From Cheiracanthium punctorium (taxonomy: Eukaryota > Arthropoda > Arachnida > Araneae > Cheiracanthiidae), in the NCBI GenBank assembly GCA_038373885.1, contig JAWZYV010019980.1, positions 868,001 to 932,000 on the forward strand: DNA of 64,000 nt, given 5' to 3'. The position numbers and the translations under genes were made by a program. Below the pieces are notes generated by a model, which was not told the origin of the DNA, made no database searches, and saw only the letters and a list, made by a program, of their open reading frames with translations. Positions 1 through 10,986 of this stretch are shown piece by piece. Numbering within the stretch: the stretch's first letter is position 1; each line of letters starts with the position of its first letter.

Positions 1-34
1 AGTGTAGCGTTGCCATAATCACACACAACAACAA
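1..34 (+). repeat. 3' end of tRNA-derived SINE family A
   Basis: The window opens inside a SINE tail. The stretch with GCGTTGCCATAATCACACAC followed by CAACAACAAC matches the 3' end of the fuller copy near 32.27-32.31 kb. The rest of the copy lies outside the window. The CAA-type tail is probably its 3' terminus. Confidence 0.75.
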
Positions 35-423
35 CTGTTTTCCACTCCCGTATTATCCCGTAGGGCAAATCCAGATTTTACCCGCGGTCTCCGGCTCTAA
101 AAGCCTTCAAATTTTTTAAACACTCTTTGTTCCCTCCTATAAATTTTCTTCATGAAATTTTCCGGATAAGAGTACAAGTTTCATAGATGTGAACCACAAT
201 TTTATCAATGCGGGCTCCCCCGTTGGTCATAACTGGACTCTGGGGGTTTTGCAAATCGGCAAATATTGAAGAAGTCGAAGTTTGTTTTTTATTTGGGAAA
301 AAATGCTTGTCTTACTTCCACGCACATTAGTGAGTCTAGCGCCTAAACTATAGAAGCTTCGTCACCTGGGAAAAATCAGCATTTCGGCGCTCCCTTGACT
401 AAGGCATCCGGGGTAACCAAGCC
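35..423. other. unassigned sequence
   Basis: Mixed-composition DNA with no clear frame, RNA gene or repeat end. Nothing else here resembles the other repeat families of the window. Confidence 0.5.
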
Positions 424-700
424 TTAACCCTTTGAAGTGGAAGCATTTTCACATCAATGTAGAAGTCTATACTGGATAGACTGCCCTACGCAGAAAAATT
501 GCATCTGCTACCATCGATCTATTTAAATATCAACAATTATCTGACAAAGCTGGCTGTGTTGCCTCGCAGCCAACTGTGTCAAAAAACTTCTTTAGCTCTA
601 TGGCACCAGGTGGGCGGTTCGATCGACCGCCCACCGATTGTTGGTAGTTAAATGGATTGATGGCAACATCTGCATTATTTCAGCGTTAGGACCATTTAAA
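424..700 (+). mobile_element. old diverged TTAA (piggyBac-type) MITE, partial
   Basis: Begins TTAACCCTTTGA, like the fuller TTAA elements elsewhere. It then keeps the order seen in them: an AGCTGGCTGTG / CAGCCAACTGTGTC inverted pair near 550-580, then TTGGTAGTTAA and GATGGCAAC blocks. It is clearly more diverged than the other copies and lacks a clean right end. Identity comes from collinear short matches, so an older subfamily is the most likely reading. Confidence 0.55.
609..635. repeat. GC-rich perfect hairpin inside the diverged TTAA element
   Basis: Ten-base arms GGTGGGCGGT / ACCGCCCACC flank the 7-nt spacer TCGATCG. The corresponding position in other copies (ACGTTTCGATCGTCCGCC) is not so palindromic, so the hairpin arose in this copy. 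Confidence 0.8.
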
Positions 701-703
701 CAT

Positions 704-722
704 TTTTTGTGTGTGTGTGTGT
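704..722. repeat. short (GT)n microsatellite
   Basis: About eight GT units after a T run. Simple-sequence DNA. Confidence 0.85.
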
Positions 723-1287
723 GACTAGCAATGAAAGAGCTGAAATAAATTTGTTCCACGATGCAACCAGCGAGCGTCAAATGGTTAATTTTGGCGTCCC
801 TGTTAATTTGGAACAATAACTAATTTTGGCGGCCCTTTCAGCGTACGTGTACCCCGGTCTAGTTGCGGCCCTGAGTGAATCTTTTCATGGTATGTTCGTG
901 ATCCTGGTAGAAACTTCCCTGTGATTTCCCACTGCTGTGTTGTGTTCATTTTGTTCTTTTTACAAGAATATTCAACCAAACTGTACATATCTGTCAAAAT
1001 TCCAAGAAGCATTTTACGATCACTTTATAAAAAAAAGTAAAAGAAGAAAAATCATTAGCAGAATTTATGTGTTATATCAAACGCTCCATCGGCGCCAGAC
1101 AATGAGTCTCGTCGTTTATTCTTAAAGCCAGAGAGTGTTTATTTATGTACTCTATTTACTTTAACGCAGTCACTCACTTTCTTGGTGAGCGGATCACTTA
1201 GCTTATAACTAAGGCAGTTGAGTGCATCATTTTTTAAAATTAAAGTTCTGTCGTTACTGCAAGCCTGTTACCTCCAGAAGTAAGTAC
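723..1287. other. unassigned sequence
   Basis: No convincing frame or RNA gene. Two short stretches near 830 and 865 contain GCGGCCCT, a motif common at hAT-type ends in this window, but no paired end or TSD was found. Confidence 0.45.
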
Positions 1288-2683
1288 CTTACAGTTAGGG
1301 TTGCGAACAGTTGCAGCTGGGACGTCCCGTTTCTAGGGCTTTAGAGAGCACATTCCGAGGAAGGTGTGTGCGGGATGCCAAATGTCCCGTTTTCTGAATA
1401 GACTAAGTATTTTATTAATTTAATAATTTGGTAAATTATAATGAATTTAGAAGAAATTTTAAGCATTAAGTTTCTTTTCTAAATAATTAATAGTATGATC
1501 CCAGTAAGAGTGATTTAATATATCTTATGTTGTTTTTCCAAATATATAACTATCACATTCTTAGTACAAGATAAAATTTAAGACTATATTATTTCTTACA
1601 TAGAATTGATACCCACTGTGATGAAGATTACATATCTAATCTTAATTATTTAATTTGGCTTTCTTTAATGTAATCTATCCAAAATCATGTATTCTAAATC
1701 TTTTTGTTCTCATTTTAATGTCACTTCTGCTTTTAATCTGTATATTCGATTTTTCCCGTATGCATTATTCTTGATTATTATTTGTTTCATCAGACCTGTG
1801 GAGCCGTTGTGCTAAAAATAGATTATATTACACCCGTTGTGGCCCTATGCAACGGTCTTTTTTGCTTACCCTTCATTGGCATAGTGTTGGCGTTGTTATT
1901 TTTTGTTGCCCTGCCTCATTTTTCAAATTATTTGCTCGCGATTCTGATATTTTAATTTTATTAGATTAAGTTTTAAGGTTGCTCTGGGATTGGCGTTATT
2001 TATCTCAGCCAAGTGTTTGTTCTCGCCGATGTGTAATTCTCTGCTGGCGTAATTTTCAAATGATTTATTTCGCTGATTCACCACCAGCCGTTGTAAAAAG
2101 CTTATGTTTTAATAGTTTCTTTTAAATAATATAGTTTTAAGTATTTTATTGTCTTTTTCTTGCATTGCAACTAAGTGTATCGAACCTGGATTTTCTAACC
2201 ATCACAGCGCAGTTTAATTTATTAGTAAACAGCCTAACCAAACTATCATAGTTACACCCACTTACAGGTTGTCTTAATTATTTCTTATGATTTCTTTGAT
2301 AATTATTCCTTGCATGCTAAATGGTACAGTTTTTGCTTGTGAAAGAAATTAAAAAGCTTATTTAATTCAACTGCAAATGATAGTACTATTTGTTTGGATT
2401 ACAGAGGTGGAAGCCTCAATACTGTTATAGTATTTTCATTAATTTGCCTGATTGTTTCAACTTTGTTAACTCTGTTCCATGTAATTATTCATGTTCTATT
2501 AAGTAAAACATAATATTCGATAAAATTATTTAAAATGCAAAAGTTAAATCGTGTTTTTATTGTTTTCTTCACTTTCCTGTAATTAGTGAGCTGAATCCCG
2601 CTTTTTTTTTAGTCATGTCCCTAGTTTTAACCCTGAAAATCCCGCAAAAACCGTGAATAAATGTTGTCAAGCCTACTCACAGC
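1288..2683. mobile_element. hAT-type non-autonomous element, about 1.38 kb (TAGGGTTGC end)
   Basis: The element body runs 1296-2675. Its ends are TAGGGTTGCGAACA and the inverse TGTTGTCAAGCCTA, fitting the hAT TARNG-type terminus. The flanking 8-mers CTTACAGT (1288-1295) and CTCACAGC (2676-2683) match at 6 of 8, as expected for an aged TSD. Both subterminal regions carry GGGACGTCCCG or AATCCCG-like motifs. The interior is AT-rich with no transposase frame. Moderately sure, because the terminal inverted repeats (TIRs) are imperfect. Confidence 0.55.
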
Positions 2684-2771
2684 TGACCTTCCTCATCTAT
2701 CGCGACTGATTTTCTAATTTGAGACTGCAAACTAGGATGTCCAGTGTCATAAATTTTTGTTAAATGTACTG

Positions 2772-3122
2772 TTAACCCTTTGAGGCGCAACCCTTTCCCA
2801 ATGCTGAAAAAAGGGCAGCCGTTGCCATCGCTCGACTTAACTACCAGCAAGATGGCAACGGCAGCCCTGTTTTTCAGCATTGGGCAATCTATCCAGCTGT
2901 TCCTCGCATTCTTCCATTTTTCAGCAGATGTCAGTGCTGTTAAAAATAACCGTGACCATTTTTTTACGGGAAAGGACGTGCTATAAAGTAAAGGATTCTC
3001 GTGGAGCTATGTCACCCGCAAGTATTTTTATAGAAATCAAATCTATTCTTCGTGACTGGCAACAGTCAAAACGTCAGAGTCTGGTGTTCCCAGAGCGGGA
3101 ACACTGCGCGTTAGAGGGTTAA
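2772..3122 (+). mobile_element. TTAA piggyBac-type MITE, copy A (351 bp)
   Basis: Bounded by TTAA on both sides, reading TTAA-CCCTTTGAGGCGCAACC inward at left and ending GTTAGAGGG-TTAA. TTAA duplication with 5'-CC ... GG-3' ends is the piggyBac pattern. Inside are the GCAGCCGTTGCCATCGCTCG block, a deleted central foldback, and the right-hand GTGTTCCC-AGAGC-GGGAACAC hairpin (one base changed here). No coding capacity. A hAT element inserted directly against its right TTAA. Confidence 0.85.
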
Positions 3123-3815
3123 ACAATAGGGTGGAGCGAAAAACACTTTTTTTCGAAATTCACATTGCCTGAGTCATTAAATGGTGCGAAACTGATAAGA
3201 ACAAATTGTCTCCAAGTTTTAGCTCAAAATATTGCCATCTTCAGGTTCCACATCTCAAGCGAATATATTCCCAGTGTCTTTTTTAGTCTTTTAAGAATTT
3301 CTATTGAAATAATTACGTTTAATTAATAAATCGAATAATTAATACTCCGATACACCTGCTCTATCAAGAACAACGGCTAGTTCGGGCATTTAGTCTGTCT
3401 TAGAGATGTCGCGAACCTCATCGTCAGTCGTTTTCCGACATTTGGCTTCCTGACTAACGAAATCGTCATCATTTTCTGAGGTATATTCCATTTCTGAATC
3501 AGATCCTAAGTCGACGTTTGCTTCTAAATCTACGATTTCCAGCACTGACGTGTGACAATAACGTATTAATAAAGCAATTTAATAATGAAAACATAACTAA
3601 TTATTCAATTAACTAATTATTCAATTAATTAATTAAACATTATTATTTAATAAAAATAAGCTAGAAATATATTCGCTTGAGTTGTGGAACCTGAAGATGA
3701 CACTATTTTGAGCTGAAATTTGGAAACAATTTATTCTTATCAGTTTCGCACCATTTGATGACTCAGGCAATGTGAAATTTGAAATAAAGTTTCTTCGCTC
3801 CACCCTATTAAACAA
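3119..3815. mobile_element. hAT-type element with long TIRs and perfect 8-bp TSD
   Basis: The body is 3127-3807. Ends TAGGGTGGAGCG ... CGCTCCACCCTA begin roughly 145-bp inverted arms (3127-3272 and 3663-3807). The flanks are an exact 8-bp duplication, TTAAACAA, at 3119-3126 and 3808-3815. TSD length and TAGGG terminus fit hAT. The unpaired middle is AT-rich and holds a short acidic open frame on the minus strand. It inserted at the right TTAA of the neighbouring piggyBac-type MITE. Confidence 0.88.
3390..3578 (-). pseudogene. acidic open frame fragment inside the hAT element
   Basis: A minus-strand frame stays open for about 62 codons and ends at a TAA (3390-3392). It has no clear start. The predicted peptide is acidic and serine-rich in its middle (GSDSEMEYTSENDDDF), then becomes basic and ends ISKTD. 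Composition looks coding, unlike its AT-rich surroundings. It could be a leftover of the N-terminal part of a transposase or of a captured exon. The family is not recognised. Confidence 0.35.
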
Positions 3816-4837
3816 CGCCTACAATTTCTAGCTTTTCTGGGAGAATTAGAACTGACTGTCCAGAGTCATAACATTCATAATTTTCCTCAAACCTCGGACG
3901 CGATTAATTTTTTCTTTAACTGTTCATCACAGACTTCTTTTTTTTTTCCCATGAACAGTCTTAACTACTTCTTGCCCATTCTTACGGAACGTTCCAAAAC
4001 AAACACAACTCTCGGTTACAATACAAACTGGTGCAACCACACCGCACAATAACAAGCAAGACTCACTCCCTGGAGAAACAGAAACATGCAAAATATAATA
4101 ATTAAGGTACAACAACCGGAAAGGGAACCTGTATTTATTTACACTTGCCTTCTCCCTGGGGCATAATTATGAATTTTCATGCATCCGCTCAGAGCAGTTC
4201 TTCGGAGGGTCTTCTTGCCATATGAAGGGAGTGACAGAATTATGTTTTAGTGAGGAGGTCAGTTTCCCATAGCTTTTTTCATAAACAATTATTTTTGTTT
4301 TCCGTTTTGCTTCATGCAGAACGAACCTAGATAGAAGATGATGAAAAAACTTACAGAAGCTAATTAAGTTTAACATTTAAATTTTTTAGGATTAGTATTT
4401 TTTTGTGGGGGTACCAAAATTGTCGTTATGATTGAATAAGCCAAAAAAATCGTGGGATTTTCGAACACAAATAAAACTGAGTTAATTATGTAGGGGACAT
4501 GAAATTTTAAAGGATACCTCTTCTTGAGCTGTAGCAAACCATAAACCTGTATCAAAGAGACAAACGAATATTTTTAATGGAGTATTTTGCAAAGGTTGCC
4601 ACAATTTGGAAAATCTTGTCGTGCAATCCCACGTTTAGAATTTCTTTTTAACTTTTAATAAAAGGTAGATTTGCTTCGTTTATCATATGCAGCTCGTGAG
4701 ACGGCCTGAATTTTTGTTCGTTCAGTTACTTATTTTATTTGTGTTCAAATGACATGAAAAGGGTTGTTTTTTTAGCAAGTCTTAGTTCTTCCACTTATTC
4801 ATTTAATATATATTACATATATATGAATCATGAATGA
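3816..4837. other. unassigned AT-rich sequence
   Basis: No coding, tRNA or repeat end is evident. Short open frames here are chance frames in AT-rich DNA. A TA microsatellite-like patch lies near 4806-4823. Confidence 0.45.
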
Positions 4838-5354
4838 AAAGGTCAGAAATAAGACTCCATTAAGAAAAAATTCACTCGTTAATTTGTACAGGACCTCCGT
4901 ACAAAAAATTTTCCAATTATTAAAATGTGCCCCATACACTAATGAGGCGATATACAAAGTTTGAGAATTTTATTTTAAAAAGTGTCAGAGATATGAAGAT
5001 TGAGCATACGCTGACTAAAAAAAAACGACTTTTCAGTGTCTGCAGAAGGGGGGAAAAATCGCGTCGGATGAACGTATTTCAGGGGCCAGAAAGCTTTTTT
5101 ACACTGTAGCTAAGAACGATGATATACAAATTCATGTATAGCCAGCAATCATCTTTGTTTAAAGATATGAGACGTTCTATGATGAAAGGCTGAAATTTAG
5201 TACATCACTTTAGTAGTGTATGGGACGCAGTTTACTAACTAAGGATTTTTTTTTTTTTTTTTTTTGTACGGAGGTCGTAAACAATTTTTTGAAGTGTCAC
5301 TTTTTTAATTAAAGAGAGGAATTTTTTCTTGACGCAGTCTTATTTCTAACCTTA
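4838..5354. mobile_element. inverted-terminal-repeat element (AAGGTCAGAAATAAGACT ends)
   Basis: Left end AAGGTCAGAAATAAGACT and the inverse of right end AAGGTTAGAAATAAGACT match over about 35 bp with few differences. A second inverted pair, GACCTCCGTAC (4892) and GTACGGAGGTC (5265), lies inside. The body contains a poly-T run (5248-5265) and no convincing protein. The TSD is unclear, so the superfamily is open; the TAAGG right end would suit hAT. Confidence 0.6.
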
Positions 5355-6938
5355 TTTTGAACATTTTTTTTTTTTATTTACACTGCCCACTTATCTCTAA
5401 CAGATATAGAATTTAAAGCCCATTACCACCTCTTGGGAGCACCTTGTATATATTCGAAAGATTTTAAGTGACTAAGACTGGTCTTGTGTATAATAAAAAT
5501 CCAGGTACCTCTGAGAAACCGAAAATATATTATAGTAGTTGTATGAAAAATATACTAATTTTTTGTTTGTTTCCAAGTCAAACGTACTTTAGTATCTTAC
5601 ATTTTTCCTTTGGAGCACCCAAATTTAGTTATTTATTTCATAAAATTCCGAAAGGAATCTTGAATTGAAATTTAAATTGTTCGCTCTTATCACAGTAACA
5701 AGCAGGTTAAACCTTGGTTTATTGGGAGGATTAAACTCTCTCTATAACTCCCTCTTCCTTTTATTTATTTCGTTACGTACTGTTGCTAGGGTGTTTCGCC
5801 ATCTAAAAGTTTAATGTGGTCTCCTGGCTGTATAAATGCTTAGCTACATATAAACTATGCATCATTGGTACAGTTGTGTTGGGCCTACGTCATTAAAAAA
5901 AATGACATAATCCCGTCAGAACGAAGCTTAAGAGTCTCCTTTTATCCAATGGAAAAAATCTATTCATTCACAATTATTATTGTTTAGTGTCTCAGTTTTT
6001 TTTTCTCCACCAATCTATTGGCACGATGCATAATAAGCTTTGCTGAAAATTTATTAATTCCGCTATTATTCTTTTGCGCATTTAATAAATGTTGACAAAA
6101 CTGGTTTTCAAATCTTAGACTAAATGTTTTAGAGTATTGGCTGAAGCTATATCATTATTTCAGAAAGGGGATATTATGCATCGCGTTTATAAAGTAAACT
6201 GGTGGCGAAAAGCTGCCACAAGAATAGCAATAATTCTGGATGGAATAGTTTTTCCTAGTGGGTCACATTTCTTTTCAAAAGGCAGGGGGAGTTGTAATGA
6301 TAAAAAGGGTCATTTTCGTGACATCCCACTAGATTTTTTTTTTCTCTGTACAGCGTATAAGTAAATTTTTTTCGGCCACTTATTTTGCCTCTTCTAGGTC
6401 TTTTCTTGCACAGCAAATTATGCATGCAGTTGTAAAACAAATAACGTAGTACAAATTATACATAAAACATGGAGCTTCTTTCACATTAAAAATCCGTAAC
6501 AGTACAACTTTATTCCCTAGAAAAAGAACGTAAATTTTTTTTAACATGTTGACTGCCAGACCAAAAAGTGTCAGAGTACCAGCCAAATTTCTTATGCCAA
6601 TTTCATGTATAAAATATAATTTTTAATAACAAGCAATTCATGTCATGAATACCAAAAATTTCCTGATATTTCTTTCAAACTGCATGCTTTTCGAAAAATT
6701 ATAATTATTTATTCACAGAATTGATCTAGTAAATTCTAGCTTACACTTGTGACTATCACGAGTTATCTTGTGGATCGGCAGCGAAACGAGTTAAAGAGTT
6801 ACGATATGATACGTAAGTGTTTGGAAAAGGAGTAAGGCTTGAATTTTTTTATCGATAAAGGGCAGGGCATATCAATATTAAAGAAAAAGGGCAAGATGCA
6901 TCAGCGCTGAAATAAAGGAGGACAGGACAGGGAGTGAC
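5355..6938. other. unassigned AT-rich sequence
   Basis: Long AT-rich stretch without a supported gene or repeat. Small open frames on both strands (for example 6137-6364) have no recognisable motif. Confidence 0.45.
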
Positions 6939-7106
6939 TAGGGACGGATGCGAGACGATTTTTTGAGAGACAAGATAGAGATTTGCAGCTTTTTTGAGAG
7001 ATGAGACAAGCATTTTTAACATTACGATATAGGGATTTTGCGAGACGAGGCAAAGCTTTTAGGCTGTTTTGCGAGACGCCTATTTTTCGTCTTGCGTCCA
7101 TCCCTA
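6939..7106. mobile_element. TA-flanked MITE, CGAGACGAG family (164 bp)
   Basis: A TA at 6939-6940 and another at 7105-7106 flank GGGACGGATGCGAGACGA and the inverse of GGGATGGACGCAAGACGA. The body is built of degenerate GAGACGAG repeats with a TTTGCAGC core. TA duplication suggests a Tc1/mariner-like mover. No protein is encoded. Other copies: 8494, 8743, 19721, 34395 and 54975. Confidence 0.8.
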
Positions 7107-7931
7107 GGAGTGACGCGTTTTGAAAGTGTCAAACGTGAACACTGCTTTTTCCCATAGGATAGCATGAGACTTACCCTTTTTTTTTGTTTTCCACTTATTG
7201 TAAGGGCATCGTCTTGAATAATTCGAATTTCTAATGCAATGCGGTAATAGAGAGATAATTATTTTGCAGATAAATTAATTACTAATAACAAAAATTGACG
7301 CATTTATTCCAACTTCTCCCCGAAACACTGTGCAAGCATTTCGCAGGGCTAACACTAGCCTTTTCCTGCCTCTAATCCTCTCCGATCTGTTTAAACTCTA
7401 GCACTTTCAAAAATGTTAAAAATGCTTAACACCCTGCAGAAGAGCGACCGTTATATCACGGCCTCGAACATATAACACTGTTGTGATATAACAAATTGAT
7501 TGCCCGGGGGGGGGGGATGCATCTATTTCCACGACTTCACTTCACAGCCCAGCCCCCCCCCCCTTACGAAAACCCCATTCAGCTTTCGAAAATTCGCGCG
7601 TTCCCGGAATTATTCAGCGGGGAAGATCGCCGCGCCCGGAATGTGTTATTTTGCGCCCCGGCTAATGAGAAATCGTTTGCTCCGATGGCCATCGACTCTC
7701 TTCTCTCACCTCACCTCTAATAACTGCTTTGCATTATCTCTCCTGCTCTCGAGAGAATGGAATGTTTGACATCCGTGCACCCCTGCTCACACACACGCAC
7801 ATACTCTTCCCTTTCTATGTGGATGAATATATACTATATCTGTTGCTTCACACGTCTCTCTCTTCCGTAGTCTCATCTCTCCTCTTCTATAAACTTTTCC
7901 CCCGATCACTCAGGTGGGTGGGGATAGGCGA
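7107..7931. other. unassigned; includes a GC-balanced block at 7590-7710
   Basis: Contains a poly-G run at 7505-7516 and a poly-C run near 7553. The block 7590-7710 is CpG-containing and reads unlike the surrounding AT-rich DNA, with CGCCGCGCCCGGAATG and GGCTAATGAGAAAT motifs. Frames across it (7496-7769) have no recognisable domain. It may be conserved noncoding DNA. Pyrimidine-rich sequence follows. Confidence 0.4.
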
Positions 7932-8436
7932 TAGAGATGAGTTCGGGCTCATTTTTTGAAGCCCGAGCCCGAGGACTTTTAATCCGAGCCCGCCCGAGCC
8001 CGAGCAATATTATTTAAGTCAGAGCCTGAGCCTGAAATTTCAGCTAAAAATAAAAAAAAATTCAATTACTTCATTGATAGAATACAATAAATTTTGACGT
8101 TTGTGCAAATATACTTGCAAATTCTCAATGCACTTTCTAATTCTTTATCAAAAAATGTCGTATCTCATGACTAACTAAGGAATGTAAACCGCCGTTCAAA
8201 AATACCCAAAGAGCTTCACGCACCTTCTAGGCGCCCGTGCCGCTATTTTTATTTATTTTTTAGAAGTACTTTTATTTGCCTCATGAATTACTTTTTAAAA
8301 TCTATTTTAAGCAGTATGTTCAAAAAAGGAGAAATTTTTCACGAGCCCGAGCCCGCCCGAGCCCGAACACAATTGTGAATTACAGAGCCCGAGCCCGGTT
8401 CGTGCCCGCGCTCGGGCTGAGCCCGTCTCATCTCTA
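7932..8436. mobile_element. TA-flanked MITE with (GAGCCC)n ends, copy 1 (501 bp)
   Basis: TA at 7932-7933 and 8435-8436 flank GAGATGAG... and ...CTCATCTC. Next to each end are arrays of GCCCGAGCCCGAG. The AT-rich middle (TTACTTCATTGA, then CAAATTCTCAATGCACTTTC) is shared with copies at 12282 and 54290. The only frames come from the GCCCGA repeat. Confidence 0.85.
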
Positions 8437-8491
8437 ATAGGCGAGGCTTTATGCTGCTATTGTCAAGGAAACTTTCCATAAACGCAGTTTC

Positions 8492-8660
8492 TTGGGATGG
8501 ACGCGAGATGCAAAAATAGGGCCGCCTCATCTCGCAAAATAGCCGCAAAGCTTTGTCTCGTCTTTCAAAATACCTATAATGTAATGATAAAAACCATTTT
8601 CTCGTCTTGCAAAAAAAAAGATCTCTGTCTCGTCTCGTCTCGTCTTGCAACTCATCCCTA
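8492..8660. mobile_element. TA-type MITE, CGAGACGAG family
   Basis: Left end GGGATGGACGCGAGATGC (after TT, a probable decayed TA) and right end CTTGCAACTCATCCC-TA give a copy of 165 bp. The interior has the TCGCAAAATAGCCGCAAAGC and TCTCGTCTCGTCTCG modules. Same design and length as the copy at 6941-7104. Confidence 0.65.
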
Positions 8661-8719
8661 GCACTTTCGCACACAAGGAAGGGAATGAGGCAGTTGAACC
8701 AGTGGTGCACCAGGATTGC

Positions 8720-9035
8720 GGATACACGAAAGACAAGAAATAAGCTTGTCTCTTCTCGCAAAACAGTTGCAAAGCTTTGTTCTTGCTCTCAAAATCCCTA
8801 AATAATAATGATAAAAACGTGTCTCGTCTCGCAAAACAGCTGCAAAGCTTTGTTCTTGTCTCGCAAAATCCCTATATAATAAGGATAAAAATGTGTCTCG
8901 TCTCGCAAAACAGCTGCAAAGCTTTGTTCTAGTCTCGAAAAATCCCTATTTGATAAAAACGTGTCTCATCTCGCAAAACGACAGTAAGTCTCTGCCTCAT
9001 CTCCTCGCACATCCATCTCTACTCAGAATTTCAGC
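8720..9035. repeat. minisatellite grown from the CGAGACGAG element
   Basis: Four units of about 68-76 bp start near 8743, 8819, 8893 and 8961. Each has a GTCTCGTCTCGCAAAACAGC core, then AAAGCTTTGTTCT and AAAATCCCTA. The array ends in CACATCCATCTCTAC, a degenerate right terminus of the TA element. No left terminus is seen. It looks like internal expansion of one MITE. Confidence 0.75.
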
Positions 9036-9825
9036 AAAGGGGCTTGATTCATTTATGGTGGCATTCTTCAATTAGAAATATTCTGTATTTCTCTCTGACA
9101 GAACAAAATCCCACTTATAGAGTATTGTGTATGTACACTTATGTACTATATATAAATTTTTATTTAACAACCAACGCAATTCCTTTCCAAGGAGAAAAAA
9201 AAATGTGTTAAAGCGAAGAAAGATTAGGAGAGTCCCTCCTACAAGAGCATAAATATAACATTTCTGTGCCCAAGACACTTTTCAAATTTTTGTTCCCTCT
9301 CTATACAGCTGTTTCAATTTTTGTCAATTATACAGCTTTTAAACTCACATTTTTTTAGATATATTTCGGCTTTTGTGCTCAGATCATGTGCCCTAAGTGC
9401 CTGTGCGATAATCAGAGCCTGCCTCCTACACAGTGTTACATTTTCAGTGAAAATGAAATGCTTTAAAATTTTAATTTTCCCATCTGTTTTTAAGGAAATA
9501 GAAGAGTATTACAGTTGCTTACTATAGTTTATAGACCGGGTCTCAAGAAAGGCTTTCAGTACTACATATGACTGGTTTCGATATATTAAAACAGTGCTCT
9601 TGTGTACTCGCGTTTTACGTGTAAATCGATTTTTTTTTTTTAATTGACTCTCATTTTTTGAAACTGCGAGCCAAAGTTTGACTTGCAAAATTTCGGCCCA
9701 TTTGTATTTATACAAAATTTATGAAAATTGTCATTTCACATTGTCATGCTCATCATCGTGCATGATGCGCATCATTTCACAAAGATAACGCTCGCAAGTT
9801 GTACAGTGAAAGAGGTATGAAAAGT
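9036..9825. other. unassigned sequence
   Basis: AT-rich with no supported gene or repeat end. Small frames (9072-9278 minus, 9321-9527 plus) lack any known motif. Confidence 0.45.
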
Positions 9826-10472
9826 GCTGCGCCCAGAGCCCTATCAAGACAACCGTGGGCCCAGGAAAGAAGAAAAAATTGGGTCCCTTGCAATAATCTC
9901 CCCCTTTAAATAATTTAAAAATTAAAAATAAAAACATATTATGATTGGTTTATACTGAAAGTTTTAAATATCTTACCACTTCCAAACACAATTTTTTTTT
10001 CAAATGATCTGAAATGAACGAATTTAGTCACATGATGTCAAAGAAATAGATAGTTAAACGTTACATCGAAATGCTATATCACAGTTGCTAACATGTACGG
10101 AATACAACCACACTTTGTAAACAGTCATTTTTGTAAATATTTCTTAAAATAACAAATAATTCGAAAAATTTTGCTATTTTTTAACATTAAAAATACTCTT
10201 TGCAAAATGTGGTTAGTCATTTTCCTACACATTGGTATGCTATATCAACTATACAGCATTTCGAAGAATGAAAAGTAAGTTTAAATTAATTTATACAAAT
10301 GTAAATTTGAATTCTTTTCGTTGTTCTTATTTTATAATTAAAATATCATTTAATTTTTAAATTTTTTTATCCTTTGTAATTTTATTGTAAAATTATAAAA
10401 GTGTAAGATGTAAGATTTTTGGGCCCTAAAATCTGTCGTTGGCCCTGCCGGTAATATGGCACTGGCTGCGCC
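9826..10472 (+). mobile_element. hAT-type element, CAGAGCCC family, perfect TSD (631 bp)
   Basis: The body is 9834-10464, starting CAGAGCCCTATCAAGACAAC and ending GGTAATATGGCACTG. The 8-mer GCTGCGCC flanks it exactly (9826-9833 and 10465-10472). The interior is AT-rich and noncoding. An inverted paralogue covering about 380 bp lies at 63120-63500, and a relative with the same ends at 45698-46195. Confidence 0.88.
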
Positions 10473-10586
10473 TGCAATATTTGACACATTTTAACATTCC
10501 CAAGTTGGCAAATCTGCAAAGCTATTCTGTATGTTCGATACACAATGACAATGCTTGCTTGAAGTACTGATCTTCAGGATTCAAGT

Positions 10587-10986
10587 TTAAAACCCTTTAA
10601 CGCGCAGTGTTCCCGCTCTGGGAACACCAAACTCTGACGTTTTGACTGTTGCCAGTCACGAAGAATAGATTTGATTTCTATAAAAATAGTTGCGGGTGAC
10701 ATAGCTCCACTAGAATCCTTTACTTTTTAGCAAGTCATTTCCCGTAAAAAAAAAAAAAAAAAATTGTCACGATTATTTTTAACAGCACTGAAATCCTGAC
10801 TGAGACCCTATTTTGACGGCATCTGGCTGTGCCGTCACAGCCAGCTGTCGTCAAATAAGGGTCTCTAAATCTGTGACACGCGATGAACGTTTCGATCGTC
10901 CGCCATCTTGCTGGTAGTTAAGTCGGGCGATGGCAACGGCTGCCCTTTATTCAGCATTGGGAAAGGGTTGCGCCTCAAAGGGTTAA
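10587..10986 (-). mobile_element. TTAA piggyBac-type MITE, copy B
   Basis: Orientation is opposite to copy A. The left end reads TTAA, two extra A, then CCCTTTAACGCGCAG. The right end is GCGCCTCAAAGGG-TTAA (10983-10986). It contains the GTGTTCCC-GCTCT-GGGAACAC hairpin at 10607-10627, an expanded A run and the CAGCCAGCTGTCGTC central block. Noncoding. Confidence 0.85.

Noticed and set aside
2677..3122. Frames overlapping the TTAA element, also near 22468, 30954 and 53543
   Set aside because: Same peptide recurs because the same noncoding MITE is repeated; each is broken or reversed in other copies.
8339..8772. Minus-strand frames of 140 and 81 codons
   Set aside because: They run through the GAGCCC-end and CGAGACGAG elements; the residues reflect repeat units, not a protein family.
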